Both the position numbers and the translations under genes were made by a program. This document shows, one piece after another, positions 42,110 to 48,812 of a stretch of DNA of 48,812 bases. The DNA is from Pseudomonas lactucae (GTDB lineage: Bacteria; Pseudomonadota; Gammaproteobacteria; Pseudomonadales; Pseudomonadaceae): assembly GCF_016937615.1 (NCBI RefSeq), contig NZ_JAFHKI010000066.1, positions 1 to 48,812 of the forward strand. Direction: 5' to 3'. A model generated the notes under the pieces. It searched no databases, was not told the origin of the DNA, and worked only from the letters and a program-made list of their open reading frames with translations. The number at the start of each line of letters is the position of its first letter. The stretch's first letter is position 1.

Positions 42110-44140
42110 GTGAAGAGCTTGCTCTATCCCGCTGTCGCATTGATGAATCGCCTGACCTTCGGCATGAAGTTCAGCCTGATCAGCGTGCTGTTCCTGCTGC
42201 CGATGCTGGCGACCAACTATTACCTGGTGCGCGATTCCTGGCGTGAATTCCAAGGCACCCGAGTCGAGCTGCAAAGCCTCGACCTGCTTGGCGGCAGCCT
42301 GGCGTTGCGTCGTGATCTGGAAACCCTCAACAACCAGGTACAGATCAACGCAACCCTCGGCCAATCGGGCAAGGCCGGTGACCTGGAGAGCCAGATCGAC
42401 ACCCTCGAACAGAGTCTGCTCAGTCGCTTGCAAGCCCTCAACGCAGTGGCCGGCGAGCCTGAGCAAATAGTCGTTTTCGAAGGCAAGCGCGACGAACTGA
42501 TCGCCGCCTTTACGGCCCAGCAACAGGAAACCTCGTTGATGAGTAAAAGCGCGCTGATCGGCAAACTGCTGAACAAGGCGCAAATGCTCAGCCAGATCGT
42601 CGCCAGCCAATCCGGCCTGAGCCGCGATTCCCAGAGCGACCTGCGCCAGCTCAGTGAGCTGATCACCAATGTCACCCCGCAAGTCACCCAGACTTTGGGC
42701 GAAGGTCGTGCGATGGGCGCGTATTCCCTGGGCCAGGGTTTCCTCAACTCATCGTCCAGTACCCGTTTTGATGAATTGTTGCAGCAGCTGGAAAAACTCC
42801 ACGCCGAATACGCCTTGAAGTTGCAGGACGCCCTGGGTTCCAGCAGCGCCGCACATGCCGCCCTCGATGGCCTGGCCAAGGCCAGCAATGCGAGCCTCAA
42901 GCAAGGCAGCGCAGTTTTTGAAGAGCAGGTGGTGATGGCCGAAACTCTCGACGCGCCCTGGCCGGCCTTCTACGACGAGGTCAGTCAATTGATGGCCACG
43001 ACCTATGAACTCGATGCAGCCACGCTGGCCTTCCTGGGCCAGCAACTGGAGCAGCGGCTGGCACAGAACCGCACGCACATGCTGGTGCTGATCTCGGGCC
43101 TGACGGCGGTGTTCTTGCTGATTTTCTATCTTTACGCCGGTTTCTACGCCTCTACCCGCACCACCCTGCGGCGCCTGGGGGCCATGATGGACAAGGTCGC
43201 GGCTGGCGACATGACCGTGACCTTCGTTGCCCGCAGCCGCGATGAACTGGGCGACCTGGGCCAGGTGTTCAACGCCACCGTGGCGAAAATCCACGACTTG
43301 ATCGAACGTGTCGGGCACACGGTCAGCCAGGTCGAGCGCCAGGCTGGCCAGGTGCAAGCGGTCTCGGCGCAGAGCAACCAGGCGGTGTCCGGTCAGCGCA
43401 GCCAGATCGAACAGGTGGCGACCGCCATGAACCAGATGTCGTCGACGGCCCAGGAAGTCGCACGCAATGCCGCGGCGGCGGTCAGCAGCGCCCACAGTGT
43501 CAACGATGAGACCGTCAGCGGCCGTAGCCTGGTGCAATCCCAGCAAGGCAGCATTGCGCGGCTGGCCTTGGAAATCGACCAATCGGTGCGGGTCATCAAC
43601 CAATTGGCCACCGACAGCCAGGCCATCAGCAGCGTATTGGAGGTGATCAAGAGCATCGCCGAGCAGACCAACCTGCTGGCGCTCAACGCGGCGATCGAAG
43701 CGGCTCGCGCCGGTGAGCAGGGGCGCGGTTTTGCGGTGGTGGCCGACGAGGTGCGTACCCTGGCTCGACGGACCCAGCAGTCCACCGAGGAAATCGAACA
43801 GATGATCAGCCGTCTGCACGACGGGGTGGCGGCGGCGGTCACCGCCATGGGCTCCAGCCATGCAATGGCGAATGGCACCGTGGGCCAGTCGGAACAGGTA
43901 CAGCAGGCCCTGGAAAACATCCTCGGCGCGGTCGGCATGATCGTTGATCAGAACCAGCAGATCGCCGCCGCCGTGGAACAGCAGACCACGGTCGCCCACG
44001 ATATCGACCAGAACATCGTCGAAATCAACCGGGCCGGTGAACATGCCGCCGACGGGGCGCATCAGACCGAAGCGGCGAGCCGGCAGTTGTCATTGCAGGT
44101 GGTCGAACTGAAGCACTTGATCGGGGCGTTTCGCGTGTAG
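42110..44140 (+). CDS. Methyl-accepting chemotaxis protein
   Basis: The 676-residue product starts at a GTG with AAGGGAG upstream. TM1 (residues 20-42), a large ligand-binding region and TM2 ([20 protein letters not shown], about 325-345) are followed by a HAMP domain ([16 protein letters not shown]). The signalling hairpin tip reads [20 protein letters not shown], then [15 protein letters not shown]. It has no C-terminal CheR-binding pentapeptide. Its place after ampDE matches the P. aeruginosa transducer PA4520. The ligand is not known. Confidence 0.93.
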   Translation: MKSLLYPAVALMNRLTFGMKFSLISVLFLLPMLATNYYLVRDSWREFQGTRVELQSLDLLGGSLALRRDLETLNNQVQINATLGQSGKAGDLESQIDTLEQSLLSRLQALNAVAGEPEQIVVFEGKRDELIAAFTAQQQETSLMSKSALIGKLLNKAQMLSQIVASQSGLSRDSQSDLRQLSELITNVTPQVTQTLGEGRAMGAYSLGQGFLNSSSSTRFDELLQQLEKLHAEYALKLQDALGSSSAAHAALDGLAKASNASLKQGSAVFEEQVVMAETLDAPWPAFYDEVSQLMATTYELDAATLAFLGQQLEQRLAQNRTHMLVLISGLTAVFLLIFYLYAGFYASTRTTLRRLGAMMDKVAAGDMTVTFVARSRDELGDLGQVFNATVAKIHDLIERVGHTVSQVERQAGQVQAVSAQSNQAVSGQRSQIEQVATAMNQMSSTAQEVARNAAAAVSSAHSVNDETVSGRSLVQSQQGSIARLALEIDQSVRVINQLATDSQAISSVLEVIKSIAEQTNLLALNAAIEAARAGEQGRGFAVVADEVRTLARRTQQSTEEIEQMISRLHDGVAAAVTAMGSSHAMANGTVGQSEQVQQALENILGAVGMIVDQNQQIAAAVEQQTTVAHDIDQNIVEINRAGEHAADGAHQTEAASRQLSLQVVELKHLIGAFRV

Positions 44141-44267
44141 GACGCGGGAGTAAGAACGGTCTTCGAGCGGTGTGGCGTTTTTCTGTATTTCACGATGTGT
44201 CTTTTTTGAACGCATAAGTAGGTGAGAATTTGTTTCACCTTATTAACGGTCCAAGGGAGGCACGACG

Positions 44268-44699
44268 ATGACCGCTGCAATCGGCATCAAAGGGCACTGC
44301 GCCCATTGCGACATCACGTTTGTACTCAAACCCTGGCAATTGAATGCCATCGCGATCGAGGAACCCTTCGATTGCCCGTATTGCCAGCAGATCCTGCAGT
44401 TGAGCTGCCCGCGACAGATGCGCCAATTCAAGTCGCTGGGCCACTGGGCCCTGGTACGCCCGAGCATGACCATGCTGACCTGTGCGGTGTTGATTGTGGC
44501 CCTGGTGGCGGAGTGGCTGGGGCTGATCAGTCTGGTCGGGCAGCTCAATGTGTCGCTGGTGGTGATCCTGATGCACTTTCTAACGCTGCGATATGCCCGT
44601 TACCGGCAGCGAATGACGCTGCAACTGCAAATCGCCGCCGCGCCGTTACCAGTTGAACAGCTCGCACGCATTGCGTGTGCTCGCCTCGGCCAGCAGTAG
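44268..44699 (+). CDS. Zinc-ribbon membrane protein
   Basis: The 143-residue product has CAHC (residues 11-14) and CPYC (about 42-45), a likely zinc ribbon. Two membrane segments follow (SMTMLTCAVLIVALVAEWLG and SLVVILMHFLTLRY). AAGGGAGG stands before the ATG. The last 18 codons overlap the 3' end of the convergent tatD. I recognise no named family. Confidence 0.7.
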   Translation: MTAAIGIKGHCAHCDITFVLKPWQLNAIAIEEPFDCPYCQQILQLSCPRQMRQFKSLGHWALVRPSMTMLTCAVLIVALVAEWLGLISLVGQLNVSLVVILMHFLTLRYARYRQRMTLQLQIAAAPLPVEQLARIACARLGQQ

Positions 44700-45421
44700 A
44701 GGGCTTGTGCCCATGCGCTCGGCCAGGGCGCCGCAAATCGCCGGCAAGTGCTCGGGGCTGTTGCGCTGGCCCGGGTACATGGCGGGGGCCATGTCCGGCG
44801 CGTCGGTTTCCAGCACCACGGCGTCCAGCGGCAGGTGCGCCAGTACCTTGTGCATGCGCAGGGCCTGCGGCCAGGTGGCGGCGCGCCCAGGCCGAGCTTG
44901 AAGCCCAGCTTGATGTACTCGTGGGCCTCTTCGCGGCTGCCGGCAAAAGCGTGGATGATGCCGCCGCGTGGCAGGCGGATGCGCTTGAGCGTGGCGATGA
45001 CCGCCGCGTGGCTGCGGCGTACATGCAGCAGCGCCGGGAGCTGGAAATCCACCGCCAGCTGAAGCTGCGCCTCGAACAGTGTTTGCTGGCGTTCGCGGTC
45101 CAGCGCCTGCAGGAAATAATCCAGGCCGATTTCGCCGACCGCGCACAGTTGCCGATGGCCATGCAGGCGTGACAGCCAGTCGGCCAACACGGTCAGGTCG
45201 GCGGGGCGGTGGTCGTCGAGGTACACCGGATGCAGGCCGAAGGCCGCGAACAAACCTTCGTCGGCCTGAACCAGATCCCACAGCCTCTGCCAATTCTGCT
45301 GATACACCCCCAACACCACCATGCGCCGCACGCCCAATTCACGGCTATGGGCGAGGACTTCGCGCCGATCCGTGTCGAAGTCGGCGAAGTCCAGGTGAGT
45401 GTGGGTGTCGATCAGCTCCAC
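44646..45421 (-). pseudogene. tatD: TatD-family hydrolase, apparent frameshift near 44886
   Basis: TatD proteins are metal-dependent hydrolases/DNases of the amidohydrolase fold. The frame starts with a GTG two bases after the cra stop: VELIDTHTHLDF carries the metal-binding HxH, followed by FGLHPVYLDD, GEIGLDYF and IIHAFAGS. After about residue 179 (GFKLGLG) the family continuation (WPQALRMHKVLAHLPLD, ETDAPDMAP, stop 44646) moves to another frame. One missing G in GGC-GGC at 44884-44888 accounts for it. The restored length, about 258 residues, is normal, so an error in the sequence is likely; otherwise this gene is dead. Confidence 0.88.
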
Positions 45422-45423
45422 GC

Positions 45424-46419
45424 TTACGCCTCGATAATGCGCTGCTTGAAGGTCCGACCGATGGCGTGCACGCCCGGCTGGTACTGCTCTTCTTCAATCG
45501 CCGCCAGCGCCAGGCGCAGGGCGGCGTCCGCGATCAACTGGTGTTGCTGGGCCATGGCGTTGACCGGCAGTGGCAAAAAGTCCAGTAACTGGGTGTCACC
45601 AAACGTGCCCAGGCGCAGCGGGCGTGATTTGAGCGGATAGTCATGCAGTGCGTCGAACACGCCCTGTAACAACACATAGGACGTGGTCACCAGCGCATCA
45701 GGCAGGTGCCCCAGTTGCTGGAGCAATTGCTGCATCAACTGGCGGCCACCCTCGCGACTGAAGGCTTCGGCGTGTTCGACGATGATTTCACCGGTGAATC
45801 CCTGCAGCGCTTCGCGAAAACCGGCGGCGCGCTCCTGGCTGATGCTCAACTCGGGCCGTGCGCCGATCAGCACGATCTGCTTGGGCAGCGGTTGCAGCAG
45901 GCTGGCCGTCAATTGCTGGCAGGCCTGGCGGTCGTCGCTGACCACCGAGCAGAACTGTTCCGGCGCCATCACCCGGTCGATAGCGATCACCGGCAGGCCC
46001 TTGGCTTGCAGCTCGCGGTAACTGTCGTCGGCGGCGGGCAGGCAACTGGCCACGAACAACGCGTCGCAACGCCGGGCGCGGAACAGTTGCAGCAACTGGC
46101 GCTCGCTGTCCGCATCGTCGTCGGAACTGGCGATCAACAGCTGATAGCCGCGTGCTCGGGCGCCTTGTTCCAATAGCTTGGCGATACGTGCGTAACTGGG
46201 GTTTTCCAGGTCGGGCAGAATAAAGCCCAGGGTGCGCGTATGCCGGCTGCGCAGCCCGGCGGCCTGTGGGTTTGGGGTAAAGCCATGAGCCTCGACAACG
46301 GCACGCACCCGCTCGACGGTGGCATTGCTGATGCGTTGCTGTTCGGCCTTGCCGTTGATGACGTAGCTGGCGGTGGTCACGGACACACCGGCGAGACGCG
46401 CAATATCACTGAGTTTCAA
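45424..46419 (-). CDS. cra: Catabolite repressor/activator Cra (FruR), LacI family
   Basis: Cra/FruR represses the fructose operon and is released by fructose-1-phosphate in Pseudomonas. The TTG at 46419, with AAGGAAA about 8 bp upstream, gives 331 residues beginning with the LacI-type HTH (KLSDIARLAGVSVTTASYVI). That is the usual FruR start and length. An ATG at 46506 would add 29 unlike residues. The periplasmic-binding-like effector domain (RTLGFILPDLENPSYARI) follows. It is divergent from fruB, with a consensus operator between them. Confidence 0.93.
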   Translation of the reverse strand: MKLSDIARLAGVSVTTASYVINGKAEQQRISNATVERVRAVVEAHGFTPNPQAAGLRSRHTRTLGFILPDLENPSYARIAKLLEQGARARGYQLLIASSDDDADSERQLLQLFRARRCDALFVASCLPAADDSYRELQAKGLPVIAIDRVMAPEQFCSVVSDDRQACQQLTASLLQPLPKQIVLIGARPELSISQERAAGFREALQGFTGEIIVEHAEAFSREGGRQLMQQLLQQLGHLPDALVTTSYVLLQGVFDALHDYPLKSRPLRLGTFGDTQLLDFLPLPVNAMAQQHQLIADAALRLALAAIEEEQYQPGVHAIGRTFKQRIIEA

Positions 46420-46564
46420 ACCGGGATTTCCTTGTTTTTTAGAGCTTGCCCCGACATTTTGTCCAATCCTAACCGATTCCAGCCCGGGACCCATGTCCCA
46501 GCTCAAGCGCCGAGTGGGTCTTCAAGGATGGCCAATTAACGCGTAATCTGCCATACAATCTAGA

Positions 46565-46576
46565 TTAAACGTTTCA
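46565..46576. promoter_or_regulatory. FruR (Cra) operator before fruB
   Basis: TTAAACGTTTCA at 46565-46576 equals the FruR operator that I recall as described for the P. putida fruBKA promoter. It is nearly palindromic (TGAAACGTTTAA on the other strand) and lies 137 bp before the fruB ATG and about 145 bp before the cra start, so it may control both. Confidence 0.85.
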
Positions 46577-46712
46577 GCAGGCGTATTTTTACGATGTTCG
46601 CGACTGAGTGGCTACTGCCAATTGACTGCTCAGTCAGTTATCGCAGAACACCTTTACACTGTTTTATTCAAAACAATACCTAGTGCATCAGCGCACTAAC
46701 TAGGAGAACGGC

Positions 46713-48812
46713 ATGCTTGAGCTCACCCACGAGCAGATATCCATGGGCCAGGTGGCTGTGGATAAATCTGCTGCCTTGCACTTGCTCGCTGACAAACTGG
46801 TGGCCGATGGCCTGGTCGCCGAGGGTTACCTCAGCGGTTTGCAAGCCCGTGAAGCCCAAGGTTCGACCTTTCTCGGCCAAGGTATTGCCATCCCCCACGG
46901 CACCCCCGAAACCCGCGACCAGGTGTTCGCCACCGGCGTGCGCCTGCTGCAGTTCCCCGAAGGGGTGGACTGGGGCGACGGCCAGATCGTCTACCTGGCG
47001 ATCGGCATCGCCGCGCAATCCGATGAACACCTGCGCCTGCTGCAATTGCTCACCCGCGCCCTTGGTGAAACCGACCTGGGCCAGGCGCTGCGCCGTGCCG
47101 GCAGTGCCGAAGCCTTGCTGAAACTGCTGCAAGGCGCGCCGCAGGAACTGGCGCTGGATGCGCAGATGATCAGCCTGGGCGTGTCTGCCGACGACTTCGA
47201 AGAGCTGGTCTGGAGAGGTGCGCGCCTATTGCGCCAGGCCGACTGCGTGAGCAACGGGTTCGCCGCCGTGTTGCAGCAGGTCGATGCGCTGCCCCTGGGT
47301 GATGGCCTGTGGTGGCTGCACAGCGAGCAGACGGTAAAACGTCCGGGCCTGGCGTTCGTGACCCCGGATAAACCGATGCGTTACCTCGGTCAGCCGCTCA
47401 ATGGTCTGTTCTGCCTGGCGAGCCTGGGGGAGGCCCATCAAGCCCTGCTGGAGCGCCTGTGCGCGTTGCTGATCGAAGGTCGCGGCCAGGAATTGGGCCG
47501 TGCCACCAGCAGCCGTGCGGTGCTCGAAGTGCTGGGCGGCGAACTGCCGCCGGACTGGCCGAGTGCCCGTATTACTCTGGCTAACGCCCATGGCCTGCAT
47601 GCGCGCCCGGCGAAGATCCTCGCGCAATTGGCCAAGAGTTTTGAAGGTGACCTGCGTGTGCGCATCGTCGATGGCCCGGTGGCTGCCGTGTCGGTGAAAA
47701 GCCTGAGCAAGCTGCTCAGCCTCGGTGCGCGTCGCGGCCAGGTGCTGGAATTTGTCGCCGAGCCGAGCATCGCCGGCGATGCGCTGCCCGCGCTGTTGGC
47801 GGCGGTGCAGGAGGGTCTTGGCGAAGAGGTCGAGGCGTTGCCGACGGCGAGTGCCCAGCCCGAAGTACTCGATATCGAGCCGGTGGTCAGCGCGCCGCCA
47901 GCCGGCAGCCAGGTGCAGGCGATTGCGGCCGCGCCGGGTATTGCCATCGGTCCTGCGCACATTCAGATCCAGCAAGTATTCGACTACCCCCTGCGCGGCG
48001 AGTCCTCGGCCATTGAGCGCCAGCGCCTGCAAGCCGCCCTGGCGGACGTGCGCCGCGATATCCAGGGCCTGATCGAACGCAACCCGTCCAAGGCGATCCG
48101 TGAGATTTTCATCACTCACCAGGAAATGCTCGACGATCCGGAACTGACCGACGAAGTCGACACCCGCCTCAAGCAGGGCGAGAGCGCCGAAGCCGCCTGG
48201 ATGAGCGTGATCGAAGCCGCCGCCAAGCAGCAGGAGTCATTGCAGGACGCCTTGCTCGCCGAGCGTGCCGCCGACCTGCGGGATATCGGCCGGCGTGTGC
48301 TGGCGCAATTATGCGGCGTCGAAAGCGCCCAGGAGCCGAGTGAGCCTTACATCCTGGTGATGGACGAAGTCGGCCCCTCCGATGTCGCGCGCCTGGACCC
48401 GACTCGCGTCGCCGGTATCCTCACCGCCCGTGGCGGCGCCACCGCTCACAGCGCCATCGTCGCGCGTGCTCTGGGCATCCCTGCGCTGGTCGGCGCCGGC
48501 CCCGGCGTGCTGCTGCTGGCCGCCGGCACGCTGTTGCTGCTCGATGGTCAGCGCGGCCGCCTGCATGTGGACGCCGACGCCGCGACCCTGCATCGCGCCA
48601 CCGTCGAACGCGACACCCGCGAACAGCGCCTGCAAGCCGCTGCGGCCCAGCGCCACGAACCGGCCGTGACTCGCGACGGCCATGCCGTGGAAGTGTTCGC
48701 CAACATCGGCGAAAGCGCCGGTGTGGCGAGTGCGGTGGAGCAGGGCGCCGAAGGCATCGGCCTGCTGCGTACCGAACTGATTTTCATGGCGCATCCCCAA
48801 GCGCCGGACGAA
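46713..48812 (+). CDS. fruB: Fructose PTS multiphosphoryl protein FruB (EIIA-HPr-EI), 3' end outside window
   Basis: FruB carries phosphate from PEP to the fructose permease FruA. From the ATG at 46713 (AGGAG upstream) 700 codons are seen without a stop. The domains in order are: EIIA-Fru with H62 in IAIPHGTPE, an HPr-like domain with H296 in ANAHGLHARPAK, and the EI domain with H579 in GGATAHSAIVARALG. The PEP-binding C-terminus begins with GIGLLRTELIF at the window edge. The gene continues past 48812. FruR is divergent and its operator precedes this gene. Confidence 0.96.
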   Translation, partial: MLELTHEQISMGQVAVDKSAALHLLADKLVADGLVAEGYLSGLQAREAQGSTFLGQGIAIPHGTPETRDQVFATGVRLLQFPEGVDWGDGQIVYLAIGIAAQSDEHLRLLQLLTRALGETDLGQALRRAGSAEALLKLLQGAPQELALDAQMISLGVSADDFEELVWRGARLLRQADCVSNGFAAVLQQVDALPLGDGLWWLHSEQTVKRPGLAFVTPDKPMRYLGQPLNGLFCLASLGEAHQALLERLCALLIEGRGQELGRATSSRAVLEVLGGELPPDWPSARITLANAHGLHARPAKILAQLAKSFEGDLRVRIVDGPVAAVSVKSLSKLLSLGARRGQVLEFVAEPSIAGDALPALLAAVQEGLGEEVEALPTASAQPEVLDIEPVVSAPPAGSQVQAIAAAPGIAIGPAHIQIQQVFDYPLRGESSAIERQRLQAALADVRRDIQGLIERNPSKAIREIFITHQEMLDDPELTDEVDTRLKQGESAEAAWMSVIEAAAKQQESLQDALLAERAADLRDIGRRVLAQLCGVESAQEPSEPYILVMDEVGPSDVARLDPTRVAGILTARGGATAHSAIVARALGIPALVGAGPGVLLLAAGTLLLLDGQRGRLHVDADAATLHRATVERDTREQRLQAAAAQRHEPAVTRDGHAVEVFANIGESAGVASAVEQGAEGIGLLRTELIFMAHPQAPDE

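Noticed and set aside
42749..44062. 437-codon frame antisense to the MCP gene
   Set aside because: Shadow of the MCP coding sequence; no recognisable domain.

Overview
The window is chromosomal DNA of a Pseudomonas, most likely the P. fluorescens group. It is GC-rich, and the gene order recalls a conserved Pseudomonas block: fkpB-ispH, minor pilins, thiO, bamD, rluD, pgeF, clpB, ndh, yacG-coaE-pilD-pilC, pilA, an O-antigen-ligase-type gene, tRNA-Thr, nadC, ampD-ampE, an MCP gene, then cra-fruB. Species and family names come from recognised protein motifs and remembered synteny; no database search was run.

Layout. 1-5.5 kb: tail of fkpB (frameshifted), a REP-like palindrome, ispH, a FimT/GspH-like pseudopilin on the minus strand, the minor pilin operon pilV-pilW-pilX-pilE, thiO and a small membrane protein. 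5.6-11.2 kb: bamD, rluD, pgeF and clpB, the last with a sigma-32-type promoter and an apparent 3' frameshift. 11.4-12 kb: a tRNA cluster (Asn, Pro, Lys, Pro). 12-20.3 kb: ndh, several conserved small genes, the overlapping unit pilC-pilD-coaE-yacG, then pilA and a polytopic ligase. The type IV pilus set looks stripped: pilB, pilY1 and pilSR are absent from the places where they normally sit.

20.4-36.7 kb: a 16.3-kb integrated element in the 3' end of tRNA-Thr, bounded by an 18-bp direct repeat. It carries a P4-type integrase, an AlpA-like regulator, and the remnants of a podovirus-like prophage: a chimeric, frameshifted fragment of a large virion protein and an intact-looking tail spike with an SGNH esterase motif set. 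It also holds the C-terminal stump of a second integrase beside four small AlpA/excisionase-like genes, which suggests nested elements. Its most unusual cargo is three consecutive small secreted proteins made almost entirely of Gly-Gly-X repeats (33.1-34.4 kb). These are followed by a broken DUF2388 gene and two small unknown gene pairs.

36.8-48.8 kb: core genes resume with a DUF6388 gene, nadC, a DUF1631 gene, ampD-ampE, an MCP, a zinc-ribbon membrane protein, tatD (frameshifted), cra (fruR), a FruR operator and the start of fruB, which runs off the window.

Five genes (fkpB, clpB, the phage chimera, the DUF2388 gene and tatD) are each broken by what looks like a single-base indel at or beside a short base run. 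Two of these are normally well-conserved core genes, so sequencing or assembly error should be excluded before any is treated as a true pseudogene.
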